A stretch of DNA of 64,000 bases from Rapana venosa (GCA_028751875.1 CM054140.1:25336646-25400645); one strand, 5' to 3'; positions 11,901-20,975 are shown, counted from the first letter of the stretch. Notes: generated from the letters alone by a model not told the origin. Translations and numbers: made by a program.

Positions 11901-12752
11901 AACCGGGAGGAGAAACTAACTGAACTTCCTTTTCGTTGCTTTGGCGTTTCCACTTGCTAAAACGATATGTCGGCGATCTCTATTCTTTCCTAGCAAAGCG
12001 CAAATGGACATCGCATTTTTAAAAAAAAATCCCGACATATAATCGTACATAGCTATCAATGATTATTCCGAGAAGAGTAGAATGGTGTGCCGGTGGGAAC
12101 GGATGACAAAAGTTGACAAAACCTCATACACACGGGAACTGGTTGTAAAAAAAAGTAACGAGTGTTTATTCCATTATCCTCGAAATAAAAAGAATAAAAC
12201 TGTTCGTTTTTTTTTAATCCTATATCAGCACAAACCGGAAAAAAGATTCGGCGACGAAAAAACAGATCAGTAGACTAGTGACAAAATGTTTCTCCTTTCT
12301 TCGGCCACTGCGAGTCTAAATTTTCCCCAGAAAATTCCTCCAAAGAAAATCAGCACCGAGTCTACAGTAACTATATTTTCCATGATTCAATCGAGATTGG
12401 ATAATGGCGAGTTGTGTTTTAAATGGTTTAGGCTAGCGAGTCGTGAAAAATAAATTAAGTGTAAAATCAGGTACCTCTGCAGAACGGAGGTGAGAGACAG
12501 CCGACAAAACGTTTCGCCTACGGTTTTCCATGGCAAAACACACACACACACACACACACACCCAAAACAAATGAAAAAAACAACATACCCAATATTGCCA
12601 AGATTATCATATAGACCGAAAGGAACGTTGTTCCAGTCAAAGACGAACAAGTCCTCTTCTTCTCTTGTCATGTTGCGAACGGTAAAATTCCTCGATCTTT
12701 TAATGACGTTAGCCTTCCGTTTCCAGCGTTTTCCACTAGGCCCTATGTCCAC
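1..12752 (-). CDS. AGL: Glycogen debranching enzyme, 5' part (five coding exons, continues past base 1)
   Basis: The bifunctional debranching enzyme (4-alpha-glucanotransferase plus amylo-1,6-glucosidase) removes branch points from glycogen in the cytosol. Coding exons read on the minus strand are 12589-12752, 5723-5814, 3529-3751, 1421-1711 and 1-169 (cut by the window edge), giving 313 residues. All junctions are GT-AG and the phases agree at every join. From about residue 60 (MPHHQ) onward the protein follows the N-terminal AGL domain seen in animals (YRLEKGGYVLRFLLGP, YFLVDPTLDMG, GYNMIHFTPIQELG). TDLVLNHT near residues 281-288 is GH13 conserved region I. The first exon (MDIGPSG...) adds about 59 residues before the usual start; it is placed in the gene by matching phase and a TATA box, not by homology, so translation could instead begin at MPHHQ. 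The enzyme identity is firm; the extension is inferred. Confidence 0.93.
255..350 (+). repeat. SINE fragment (family II tail)
   Basis: The 3' tail segment of a SINE recurs here (AGCTACCTTAATGGTAGG, then CTCACCATTGGTAAAC). The same tail is at 14285-14395 and 59365-59465 and, in the opposite direction, at the ends of the fuller copies near 2.3, 3.0, 5.2 and 9.2 kb. It lies in an AGL intron. Confidence 0.6.
351..1420. other. AGL intron, no recognised feature
   Basis: AT-rich intronic DNA between coding exons 1-169 and 1421-1711. I see short A runs and a few C/A-rich stretches near 1310-1390, but no repeat family, RNA gene or credible reading frame. Confidence 0.6.
2035..2250 (-). repeat. 5S-like SINE, 5'-truncated copy
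   Basis: On the minus strand this begins at a GGATGGGCGACC motif resembling box C of 5S rRNA genes and then follows the same body as the fuller copy at 4786-5070 (GGGTACCTGCCTCTTTAGGG, GGAAGGTAAAG, CTCAATATG). It ends at GTGATGGGACACC. The 5' end is shorter than the 4.8 kb copy. Confidence 0.6.
2285..2640 (-). repeat. SINE, family II copy
   Basis: On the minus strand: a degraded tRNA-like head, a TTAACTCC/ACTCCAC segment, the shared central domain (TAAACCGAGGCCCC, AACATCTTGTG) and the family II tail ending in a CTCA/GTGAGATTTT motif. Equivalent copies are near 3.0, 5.2, 9.2 and 28.0 kb. Confidence 0.65.
2690..2965. repeat. (GT)n microsatellite block
   Basis: Alternating GT with CA- and GCAT-containing interruptions, purest at about 2838-2910. 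All long reading frames here are runs of Val/Cys or His/Thr forced by the repeat. Potential Z-DNA former. Confidence 0.9.
3005..3411 (-). repeat. SINE, family II copy with tRNA-like head
   Basis: The minus-strand read starts near 3411 with a head containing TAAGTGGTTAGAGC (A-box-like), followed by the ATTTTCACCTGGAGTTC segment, the central domain and the family tail. It sits directly downstream of the coding exon that starts at 3529 and belongs to the AGL intron. Confidence 0.7.
4090..4185. repeat. Poly-G tracts
   Basis: Two G runs: about 4098-4122 and a shorter one near 4169-4184. Such runs can form G-quadruplexes and their lengths are unreliable in assemblies. Confidence 0.9.
4786..5070 (+). 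repeat. Chimeric tRNA/5S rRNA-type SINE
   Basis: The head carries a tRNA A-box-like stretch (GATAGCTCAGTGGTCGGAGC, about 4789-4810). It is followed at once by a block matching the internal control region of 5S rRNA genes: GGTTAAGCAGCATCGAGC, then AGTTGGATGGGTGACC (about 4819-4862). A GGTTTCAGTCC motif near 4875 could be a decayed tRNA B box. The body then runs to about 5070. A truncated opposite-strand copy is at 2035-2250. It lies in an AGL intron. Confidence 0.7.
5098..5126. repeat. Poly-C tract
   Basis: About 28 consecutive C residues between the chimeric SINE and the next family II SINE copy. Confidence 0.9.
5165..5600 (-). repeat. SINE, family II copy with tRNA-like head
   Basis: Read on the minus strand, the head near 5597 has GGATAGCCTAGTGGTTAG (A box), then TTAACGTGAATACTGACTCC, a diverged central domain and the family tail ending near 5165. 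The coding exon of AGL at 5723-5814 lies 120 bases beyond the head. Confidence 0.7.
5885..5990. repeat. (TG)n/(TGCA)n microsatellite
   Basis: Two TG blocks joined by a GCAT repeat (about 5927-5950) and a GTGC repeat. Lies in the large AGL intron just upstream of the exon at 5723-5814. Confidence 0.85.
6590..6800. repeat. 56-bp tandem repeat (about four units)
   Basis: Units carry CAGAACAGTGATCAGGGAGG, GATGGGAATCAAC and GACTGGAGACAGACAAGT. The array reads open on both strands, giving the repeated peptide NSDQGGDGNQ on plus, and the frame continues to about 7052. No protein family is recognised. It may be the start of the LINE fragment that follows. Confidence 0.8.
7630..8440 (+). mobile_element. 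Decayed LINE, AP-endonuclease domain
   Basis: Broken frames spell an endonuclease of non-LTR retrotransposons: TWNCNGWLQKLDI at the start, LIIIGDLNAQTGG (catalytic Asp/Asn motif, about 8077-8118), then FDESKTFNSPTGGRTTDYII (8300-8370). Stops and frameshifts show it is dead. The segment upstream (6480-7620) may be its 5' portion, but nothing diagnostic is seen there. Confidence 0.7.
8905..8966. repeat. Short tandem duplication
   Basis: A 27-base unit beginning GTCCGGGGTGACC and ending ATTTAGCACT occurs twice back to back inside an AGL intron. Confidence 0.85.
9205..9575 (-). repeat. SINE, family II copy, nearly full length
   Basis: One of the best copies. On the minus strand: GGGATAGCCTAGTGGTTA (A box), GGTTTGAACC (B box) near 9515, the TTAACGTCAGTACTGACTTC segment, the central domain (AACATCTTGCATACATGTT) and the tail reaching CATTCC/GCGGCTGCCTTAATG. 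Use this copy as the family reference. Confidence 0.75.
10312..10700 (+). repeat. SINE, family II copy, plus orientation
   Basis: It follows a poly-G run (10312-10328). The head has CAGCCTATTGGTTAGAGC and GGGTTTGAGAC (A and B box-like), then GGAGTTAACATCAATATGAA, the central domain and the tail (CTCGCCATTGGCAAACC, about 10650). It is opposite in direction to the neighbouring copy at 9.2-9.6 kb. Confidence 0.7.
10715..12080. other. AGL intron with microsatellite and SINE-tail scrap
   Basis: AT-rich. The bit at 11110-11155 (ATGGAATTTATATAGCGCTG) is the tail of the family I SINE. At 11582-11624 there is a (GGT)n/(GT)n run. The rest shows no gene or RNA that I can support. Confidence 0.6.
12085..12200 (+). 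repeat. SINE fragment (family III tail)
   Basis: GTGCCGGTGGGAACGGATGA followed by a CACACGGGAACTGG and GTGTTTATTCCATTATCCTC tail. The same tail is at 15960-16060, 26940-27000, 51340-51425 and 54305-54395. Confidence 0.65.
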
Positions 12753-12789
12753 TTCTCAAAGACGGATCCCTTACACTCAAGCTTCGCAC

Positions 12790-12830
12790 AACACATGGGA
12801 GTCTGACCAAAGTGTGTTGCTTTTATAGGG
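12790..12830 (-). promoter_or_regulatory. Core promoter (TATA box) of the AGL gene
   Basis: Reading the minus strand, CTATAAAAG lies at about 12828-12820. A start site some 30 bases downstream would fall near 12795, leaving a 5'UTR of about 40 bases before the ATG at 12752. The spacing suits a TATA promoter. No transcript evidence is available. Confidence 0.55.
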
Positions 12831-12834
12831 GCAA

Positions 12835-14280
12835 GCTTGCTGTCTTCGAGCAATGAAATTGCAGCATCGAATCTGGCTTAGCCTAATCTGATAAACAAAC
12901 GAACGGCTTCGTTCTCATTGATCGTCCATTAGTTGGATGGAATAAACAGCAAAGGCCAATCAAGCTTGCTGATAATGTACGTTAGGCTAAAGGTCAGTTC
13001 CAATTTCTCCAAAAAATTTAATCGGTTTCTGGTGATAAACTTTATGCATTTAAGATAGTTGAGACAGAGTGAGTAATTCTTGCTGCTGGAAATCAAATAC
13101 CTAAAGTTTGGGGAGGGCTTTTGTTAGTTTTGTTGTTGTTGGGGTATTTTAGGAGTGGGGTGGGGGTGGGGGCATATGCTCAGCTATACAATCATGTGTC
13201 AAAGATGGATCAATCGCTAATGATAAGCAAGCAAACAGAAAACAACACACACACACCTCAAGAGCAAAAGTTAATAAACAAAAGGTCTAATGTTTTGAAA
13301 TTTGTTTTTTGTTTTTAAATTTAAAACACACACACATTTCAACATAACTGTTTAAATTTGCCTAATTTAAGAAAAAAAGTTGCCTGACCAAATGAATAAA
13401 AAGCCACATTAGCTTTGTATGAGGAAAAAAAACAACAACAAAGGAACAGACCCCTTTTTAAAAAAATTTTTAAAAGGTTACTTTTTTTATGCATCAGTCA
13501 TACCATATTCTCCATTGCTGTTAAACTAAAGGACAAAACATTCTCAAAAGAAAATGATAAAGTTCTCAAAGAGAGAGAGAGAGAGGGGGGGGGGGGGTGT
13601 AGAGTTTATCACCATACAGCCTGATATATAGTTAATGGAAGGCAATCTCTTATCTTATTTGATATCATGGTCCAAAGTGCGGTTTAATGAGTGTAATCTC
13701 TTATCTTTTATGATGGAAGGGTCCATGCTTCCTTAACTACAGTCTCCTATCTGTTGGAAACTTTGTGTGTTGACATTGGCCATTAGTGAAGTTTCTCATT
13801 AATGATTCTCTTTCAGTCTTTAGTTGTGGCTTGTCATCTACAGCATGTGTGATAAAATATTGATAAGTTGTAAAAACACCCAGTGAGGATCTGCATAGGT
13901 GAAGGGGATTGAGAAAATGATCACTATTGCTTCAAGCACTCATGTCATTGAAGAGCAAAAGTATGGAATAAATACTTTTTTTAAAGTGTTTGATGACAAA
14001 CAGAAACAAAAAAAAAGCTGAGCTGACAGACTAAATGCATGGCAAAAACCTTCGACTATTCTTAGAAACTTTATTGACAAAATCTGGAGAAAAGCATCAC
14101 CTACACAGGCCACATATTGCGCAGTGTACACTTATGTATGTTTCAGGACAGAAGGCTTATACTTCAAATTCAACACACATATGGCTTAGTCTGTTTTGTT
14201 TTCTTTCTTCTCCATAACCCAATTTACACTCCATTATATTTATTTACACACATTATTTCCATTGGTTATGTCTTGCACAT
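12835..14280. other. Intergenic region upstream of AGL
   Basis: Upstream of the AGL TATA box. It holds CA and GA runs (13570-13600) and AT-rich DNA. No convincing coding sequence is visible on either strand. Confidence 0.55.
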
Positions 14281-14284
14281 TATC

Positions 14285-14395
14285 TGATGAAGTTCCTGGA
14301 GGTTGGAATGTGGCTACCTTAATGGTAAGCAAAAATGGTTGTATACATAAAATCTCACCATTGGTGAAGCTCACAGATCTATCTCAAGAAACAAC
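14285..14395 (+). repeat. SINE fragment (family II tail)
   Basis: GGTTGGAATGTGGCTACC, TTAATGGTAAGC and CTCACCATTGGTGAAGC match the family tail. No head is present. Confidence 0.6.
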
Positions 14396-14788
14396 CAAAA
14401 TCTGATGAAATATCATCATTAAAATGAAAACTTCTTTTCACTTTAATATGGAAGCAACCCAATGATTTAATATATGAGTGTAATCATTCTGGAAGAGAAA
14501 CTGCCAAAATGATTCTTACTTCCGATGTCAAACCCCCTAAAACTACACTGGAAAGTGATGGGGGTTATCAGGATGGCAAGTCTTAGAATAGCAAAATTAA
14601 TTTAAAGCTTTAAAAAAAGTTACACAGTTTACACACACTGTTTACAAGCAAGTTTGAAAATAAGCAAGTGAACAGACCAAATACCCTTTCTTACCCAAAT
14701 TCTGCAAGAGAAATGCAACAGTTTTTCCTGTTCAGTTCATAAAAACAGCAACAAGCTCACAATCAATGTCTTTTGTTGTAGCAGCAGC

Positions 14789-15005
14789 TCATAAATAAAT
14801 ACCAACAGTACCAAGCGGTATAATCGAACCAATCAAGCTGTGTCCCGAGTGAAACCTTTTCGATCCCGTGTTATCCAAACTCGTTGCCTTCAGCTTCACT
14901 TGACTCAATTCATTTCTCACAGTGTGCAGAATCGGGTAGGATAGCAACCATACAATGAAGTTCACTTCACTCTTATGGCACGAGTAGCGACAACTCTGAT
15001 ACAAT
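14789..15005 (-). CDS. Possible exon of unknown gene
   Basis: Reading minus, a strong 3' splice site (pyrimidine-rich, ending TTGTATCAG) at about 15006 leads into 71 open codons beginning SCRYSCHKSEV and ending GTVGIYL before a TGA at 14789. The stretch from GSKRFHSGHS to the end is faintly like the start of the membrane part of succinate dehydrogenase subunit D, but the match is too weak to name it. No downstream exon was found. It could be fortuitous. Confidence 0.2.
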
Positions 15006-15389
15006 GGGAGGGGGAAAAACAAAACAACAGGAACAAGGTCATTTTCTTTCTTTCTGCTGAGTCGTGAAAAAAGCACAGCTGCACATCAACTGTGACCTTC
15101 TAACTCTCAAGCAGCTGCAGAGAAGTTTACAGGGATGTGAATTACAGTATGAATACACGTATCACACAGTGCAGTTTACCAAAGAAAGGACTCCATCCTG
15201 TGGAACAATGAAACCTGCTAATCTTTCTGTCACAAGGCCATGGTAAGGAACAATACACAACCACAAGGTTAAACGACACTCTCTTTCTTATGTGTTCAAG
15301 CTCTGTTTACACAGAAGATGAAAAAAAGAAAAGCAATGAAACAAAGAGAGAACCCCCCTCCCCTTTGCCCCCTCTCCACTTCCACCTTC

Positions 15390-15470
15390 TCTGTGCGTGT
15401 GCGTGCACATGCGTGTGCGCGCATGCATGCATGTGTTGTGTGAGGGAGTGAGTGAGTGAAAGCAAGAGTG

Positions 15471-15507
<37 letters not shown>

Positions 15508-15520
15508 AAGCGCTCGTGCA
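15390..15520. repeat. (GT)n microsatellite
   Basis: GT/GCAT-rich block, purest at 15477-15506. Confidence 0.85.
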
Positions 15521-15785
15521 CATGCGCGCAAAGGTTAATCTTCCAATATTCACTCAGCAATGTAATTTTATAACTTACTTGCCTAAACAATTAGTCTATA
15601 TATGGCTATGGTTTCAAAATACTATACACATTCTAAAAAGCATAAAATTTGTATGCATGAAGCAGAAGTGGAGACTTCTCTTTTCTCTAAAAAAAAAATT
15701 GTTTACCTACTTCTTGGGCAGCTCAGTCTTTACTACAAGACCTTTGCCACTTGAATCACTGACCCGGATCACCGACTGTAGGAAT

Positions 15786-16385
15786 TTACAAGTCAATGAT
15801 TTTATAGTTTGTACCATGCCTGAAAATGTCCACACTCCTGTATGACTGCCCCTCACTAAAGCCAGTAAAGGGGACAATGGACAAAAAAGCTGATAGCATG
15901 GTAAGGAAAAGAATGTTGACATGCATGAACACACTCACACACACACACACACACACACACAGGAAGAAACGGATGACAAAATTTACAAAAGGACACACAC
16001 ATGGGGACTGGATGTAAAAAAGCACATGAGTGCTTATTCCATCCTCTTCGAAGAATTAAAAAAAAAAAGTTTAAGAAAACAACACACACACACACACACA
16101 CACACAAGCCCCAAACTTTCATGCAAACACATATGCATGCATAAGAAATCTTTGCCAGTCAATTTCTCCATAAAAGATTCAAGCCACTCCTACCCCTCTT
16201 TTTTTTCTTTTGTCAATGGAAGCATCCTATGCTCATTTTCTAAGAGTAAGTTTTTCTACATTGTAAATAGAAACAATTCTCTTGTTGCTGTGAATTCTTT
16301 TACATTCACTTAACAATGTATATTACCTAGAAAACTTGCTTTTTAGCATTTCGTCCATAAGAAAAGTTCCAAGAGCACTTCTAAA
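15786..16385 (-). CDS. Possible two-exon 3' end of an unknown gene
   Basis: Two short minus-strand blocks splice together in frame. Exon 16327-16385 (59 bases) has a CTACAG acceptor and a GTAATA donor and is open in one frame only, reading FRSALGTFLMDEMLKSKFS. Exon 15786-15837 follows an ATACAG acceptor and completes the split codon to read RSVDIFRHGTNYKIIDL and a stop. Together they look protein-like, but I do not recognise the family. They could be the 3' end of the MLCC gene at 20.6-21.0 kb; at least one connecting exon would be missing, because the phases do not join directly. An alternative frame in the downstream block ends at TAG right at a GTAAAC donor (15708-15717). Confidence 0.3.
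15925..16060 (+). repeat. (CA)n run and SINE fragment (family III tail)
   Basis: (CA)n at 15932-15961 runs into GGGGACTGGATGTAAAAAAG and GTGCTTATTCCATCCTCTTC, the family III SINE tail. A further (CA)n is at 16082-16106. Confidence 0.65.
16240..16315. repeat. Family B SINE scrap
   Basis: TTTTTCTACATTG, CTCTTGTTGCTGTGAATTC and TTTTACATTCACTTAAC match the inner part of the family B elements at 32540-32935 and 59830-60145. Confidence 0.5.
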
Positions 16386-16877
16386 CTGTAGACAAATTGG
16401 AAAGAAAAATGATGACTATGTTTTCTAAACTGAAACTTGAGATTCTCTTTGATTCTCTTGCCTGCTTTTTCCCCCCAGGAGATATATTACTTTCAATCAC
16501 ACTTTCAGTGTTCACACACATAAAATAATATGCCATTTGAAGGAATAAGATTTCAAAGACATTTTTTAGTCATTTTGTATAATTTACTGATGATTCAGTC
16601 TCAGATATATATGCCTTTGGCAGAACACTGCACGCATTAGCTTATAATATATTATTAGTGACAATATCATCATTACATATTTATAACTTAAAATCCACTC
16701 CACGCAGTTCTCTCTCTTACTCCTAATAAATACTCCAAGAAAAAAACAACTAAAACTGGCAAGCTGAACCTCAGTACAATTTGCACCTTACGGCATCAAC
16801 TTTTAAAATAAAACATCATCTTGGCAACAGTACAGATGAATGGAAAGGTTACGGCTAGAAGAAAACCATTCAACTAT

Positions 16878-17020
16878 TTAATCCCTTAAAATCTGACACT
16901 TGGATCACCTAGGCACCATTTGTAATATTTTACAATCAATCACTTATTCAATCCCTTAAAACCTGACTTTTGGATTACCTAGGCACCATTGTCAAGTTTT
17001 ACTATCATTCATTCAATCCT
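16878..17020. repeat. Tandem duplication of about 65 bp
   Basis: Two copies of AATCCCTTAAAA followed by CTGAC, TTGGAT and ACCTAGGCACCATT, side by side and moderately diverged. The wider stretch 16390-17500 is otherwise AT-rich with no gene seen. Confidence 0.75.
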
Positions 17021-17226
17021 CTATCATTCCTGTTGAGCCACTGCTGCTCTCTTAAAGCCATGAACAGATTTTTGTTAAAAGAAGATAAAGACTGTCAAAC
17101 ACAATGTGCAGAGCTCTACTTGTTTAAATTTACATTCTGACTTTGACAAAAGCAGTGCTCAAAACTGCTACAAGATCCGGTTGGAGTAAATAATCTTGAT
17201 GATACAAGCAACTTTGGGAGGCAAGG

Positions 17227-17230
17227 GAGG

Positions 17231-17268
<38 letters not shown>
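17227..17268. repeat. Long poly-G tract
   Basis: Around 40 nearly uninterrupted G residues. The Pro-rich frame on the other strand is an artefact of this run. Confidence 0.9.
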
Positions 17269-17269
<1 letters not shown>

Positions 17270-17514
17270 AAAAACAAACAAAACAAATGAACAGCAAAGA
17301 AGGGGGGAAGTATAGAAATCCAGCCAAAGAAATTGTTCTATGAACTTCTAAAACCTTTATTGCATTCATCAAAATGTAAATTTGTGCAGTCTCTTGTGTA
17401 CCATTTTGACACTATTATGTCTTCAAGAGTGGATGGCGTTTGACATAACCTTTTATCCCACAATCAAGCCTCATCCACTTTGTGGATGTGATTTTGAGTG
17501 TTACTCAAATTACA

Positions 17515-17935
17515 TGACCAGCACAAGAGGTGTCTGTATCTCTTGGGCCCAGTTGACACCAGGATATATTTTGGCAAAAAGCGTACAGTACAACCCTGTC
17601 ATGGGGTCCAAAAGCACATGCACTTCCACAGCAGCATCATTACATCACCCCCACCATCAATGATCATCATGCACACCAAAAAAAAAGCCTGATTCAGTGG
17701 CCAGCCCCAGTTGCTCTGGTCTCATGTTGACGTCATCTTCAGTTTCCCCTTACACTTCTGTGACTGTGGTGAGCTTGTTTTAAAGCCTTTGGCCAAGTTA
17801 GGGTTGGAGATTCACGGGGAAGGTGGATGAGGGGATGATGTGCAGGTTGCCACCTCAAGGGGGCAACTTTGTCAGTCTGGCTCTGCGACTGAGCTAATAC
17901 TGGTATTAGCAGGTGGCATAATATGTGGTAAGGCA
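17515..17935 (+). repeat. Long SINE (family IV) fragment
   Basis: Shares GTGTCTGTATCTCT, CCCAGTTGACACC, ACAACCCTGTCA, AGCACATGCACTTCCA and CCCAGTTGCTCTGGT with the copy at 27295-27910 and, on the other strand, with the copy at 38480-39240. Only the latter keeps a tRNA-like head. Confidence 0.6.
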
Positions 17936-17957
17936 TCTTCTTCATCTTCCTTTTTAG

Positions 17958-19070
17958 TCATGTTTCTCTCAGCGGAGGTTTGACATTGATGAGCCATCTC
18001 CATCTCTCTCTGTTTTGAGCTTCCTCCTTATTTGTGCCCCTTTCTCTAAGATCATCTGCAATACAGGCAGCCCAGGTCTTGCTAGGTCTTCCCTTTAGTC
18101 TCTTTCCATCCACTACGAAGTTCATTGCTCTTTTTATGATGTGGTGGTCTGCTTTCCGTTGAACGTGCCCAAACCATCGCAGTCTATTGGTACTAGCTAC
18201 AGACTTCAGATCATCAACTTTGCATATTCTCCATAGTTCTTCATTTGTGATCCTGTCTTCCCATTTGATCTTTGTCATGTAATAATAATAATATTTTATG
18301 GAATTTATATAGCGCTGAATCTTGTAAAGCAACAAATCAAAGCGCTCAGATGACTTTTTTGCGTGTGTATGCGGTTTTTAAAATTTTGTCATCTGTTCCC
18401 ACCGGCACACAATGGCCTACTCTTTCGAACAGTGGAACAGGATTTAACGTATGCACAAGATGTTCTGCATGCGTTCACACACGGGGCCTCGGTTTATAGT
18501 CTCATCCGAAGGACTTTGACATTCAGTTCGATTTTTTTGTCAAACTGGGAAGAAAGGGCGAGGCTGGGAATCGAACCCAGAACCTCACGGTTTACTTGTT
18601 GGCAGGCAAAACTCTTAACCATCCTGCCACCTTCCTTCACCTTCTCTTCAACAAACGTTCAACGGTTTTTGTGAAAACCCATGTCTCCGAGCCATACAGG
18701 AGAACAGGTCTGATGCAGGCCTTATATATCAGACAGCGTCTCTCCAATGGGATTTTCTGATTTCCAGCAGACTTGCCAATACTTTCCATTTCTTCCAAGC
18801 ACTCGCAATCCTGGTTCTGACAGCTAACTCAGATTTTGCTTCGCAGCTCGTCATCTCTCCCAGGTAGCAGAATCCGTCTACCACTTCTATCTTCCCTTGT
18901 TCAAATTCTAGCTCCTCCTTTCCTGCATCAGTATTGTCTTCACCCTTCTTATTCATACAACTGGGGCAGACAAATACTCTGTCATCCTTCTTCAGACTTC
19001 TGAGCCTACTATTAGAACAAAATCGGCAAGTAATTATTACAGCACTTGAAGCAGCTGAAAAAAGGCTTTT
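17958..19070 (-). mobile_element. LINE relic, post-RT C-terminal region, split by a SINE
   Basis: On the minus strand, 19070-18645 encodes a Cys-rich knuckle (CRFCSNSRL...CPSCMN), then FCYLGEM...ARIASAWKKWK and YKACIRPVLLYGSETW-like sequence (with substitutions). 18280-17958 continues with KIKWEDRITNEELWRIC, RLRWFGHVQRK and GRPSKTWAACIADDL. These are the typical C-terminal motifs of animal non-LTR retrotransposon polyproteins. The 360-bp SINE at 18281-18640 separates the two parts, and stops are present, so it is inactive. Confidence 0.75.
18281..18640 (-). repeat. Full-length SINE (family I) nested in a LINE
   Basis: On the minus strand it starts at about 18637 with GTGGCAGGATGGTTAAGAG (A box) and GGTTCGATTCCCAGCC (B box, near 18585). 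Next comes the central domain (GATGAGACTATAAACCGAGG, GTAGGCCATTGTGTGCC) and a LINE-like tail, TTCAGCGCTATATAAATTCC, ending in an ATT microsatellite at 18283-18295. Tail-only copies are at 11.1, 41.95 and 49.9 kb. Confidence 0.8.
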
Positions 19071-19099
19071 TAAAAAAGTCAGGGAAAAAGCATTGTGCA

Positions 19100-20170
19100 T
19101 GCGTGCGTCTTACTGTGTGTGAAACTGGAAGTCAAATGTTCATTTTGGGAGGGTGCACTGAGTAAGCAATGCTTTTTATTCTTTTCTTTTTTTTTGGGGG
19201 GGGTGTCACCCTTTATTAAAAAATAATGCTTTTAAAATATCACATACACACACACACTCTTACACATACACACAAAATAAATAAAATCATGTGTGTGGTG
19301 TGTGTTCAATTTCATTTTACGTCTCTTCACAAACTTTGATATTAGACAAGGGGGTGCTGGATCTGTGTTTGAGGGTGGAGGCACACATATTTTGAATACC
19401 AGTGGACAAGTAAATGGAAATCAAAATTTAATGACTGACCTATGATATAATTAAAAAATCCACTACAATGCAACTCCTGAATTATACTTAAGAAGTTAAG
19501 TATGATAGGCTAAAAAAGTAAATACACAACCCTAAAATAATCCCATTTGTAACAAGATCTAACAAGTGAACAGTTAAAACCATATGTCTCTAACAAGTAA
19601 CAATAACCAATGAAAGGAAATATATTCCACCAAAAGAGAATGTCTTCAAAGACCGTAATAATCATAATAAAGAACCAACTGGACTATGCCATAATGATTT
19701 GACAAAATTATAATCAACAGAGGGTCACTGAAGACTGCCGATGACGATAGAGGTAAGAATAGTACATTGGTAGTAGTCTTTCAGCATCTGGCATATTAGT
19801 ATAATTTATATGTTCAGTTAAGCTGTGATCACATATATGCAAAAATATTAAATGTGTGTGTTGGTGTTGGTGTGACTGGGTGGTATAATTTTTAACTCTG
19901 TGTGTTTAACTCTAGATATTAATCACTATCAATCAGTGCAATGTATCATGTACATGAAAATTGAAATGCACAATGTGTGGCTATGTGTGCACATCCTGTC
20001 AGAGCAAGAGAGAGAGAGACTAGAAAGGGGATTGGGGGGAAGGAAGAAAACTCCGAATAATGAATGTACTGAATTGATTTTATTTTTCAAGGGTTATAGA
20101 CTTATACTATAGTATAGATATTAATCAGATTTAAGCATTCACATAGTTTTCTCATCCAGCCCTTGCCTTA
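19100..20170. other. Intergenic or intronic AT-rich DNA
   Basis: No repeat family or exon stands out. If the MLCC gene extends past its first exon, this is its first intron. Confidence 0.5.
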
Positions 20171-20176
20171 ACTAAG

Positions 20177-20179
<3 letters not shown>

Positions 20180-20266
<87 letters not shown>

Positions 20267-20500
20267 AGTGTAATCTAGAGAGAGACAGAGAGAGAGAGAC
20301 AGAGAGAGCTCTAGACTAGAAAGACACTGAGAGACAGAGTGATGAGATTGACAGACAGACACTGAGACAGAGAGGGGGAGAGAGACACAGAGAGAAAGAA
20401 AGAGTGTATGAGTGTGTGTTGTGTGTGTGTGTGTGGTGTGGTTCATCATGTGTGGTGCATGTGTGTATGATTGTGTGAGTGTGTGTGCTTGCATGCCTGT
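20180..20500. repeat. (AG)n then (GAGACA)/(GT)n microsatellites
   Basis: An AG run at 20180-20262 followed by interrupted AGAGACAG repeats and a GT run around 20405-20445. Ser/Leu-rich frames here are artefacts. Confidence 0.9.
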
Positions 20501-20598
20501 GTGCATACATATGCATGTAAGTAGATCTATGTTTAAAAGTCGATTGGAATTACCAGGCAACCTGGATAAAACTTTAAAATGAAATAAATATGTTTCAC

Positions 20599-20975
20599 CT
20601 AGGTGGCAGATCCATGTAATGAACATTTCCTGCAAACTTGTCTTCTTCCACATCTTCAACCACTTCTTCAACCTCTGCCGGCGGCTCTTCTTCAACCTCT
20701 GCCGGCGGCTCTTCTATAATTTGCGGCGGCTCTTCTATAATTTGCGGCTCTTCTATAATTTGCGGCGGCGGCTCTTCTTCAACCTCCTTTACCAGCTCTT
20801 CCGTTTGCGGCTCTGCTGGTGCCTCTTCGATCGTATCCAAAACTTCTTTTTGAGGCTCCTCAACTATTTCAGTTGGCACGGGCTCTGGGGGTAGCTCAAG
20901 TGGTTCTACATCTTCTACTTCACGTGTCTCCAATGCAATTCCTGTGTCTGATTCGGTAGGACGACAGCACAACAT
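20599..20975 (-). CDS. First coding exon of an acidic Pro/Glu-rich protein with an MLCC N-terminus
   Basis: The minus-strand ATG at 20975 opens 125 codons and stops being coding at a clean AG/GTGAAA donor (20598), leaving a 2-base overhang. The protein starts MLCCRP and is then dominated by Glu, Pro, Val and Ile, with internal repeats EEPPQI, IIEEP and EEPPAEVEE between residues about 68 and 110. It ends AGNVHYMDLPPR. The Cys pair right after Met-Leu resembles the palmitoylated N-terminus of GAP-43, so peripheral membrane attachment is possible. No family is recognised. Later exons are not identified; 15786-16385 is a candidate. Confidence 0.6.

Noticed and set aside
17130..17372. Proline-rich protein on the minus strand
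   Set aside because: The proline run is the poly-G tract read in reverse.
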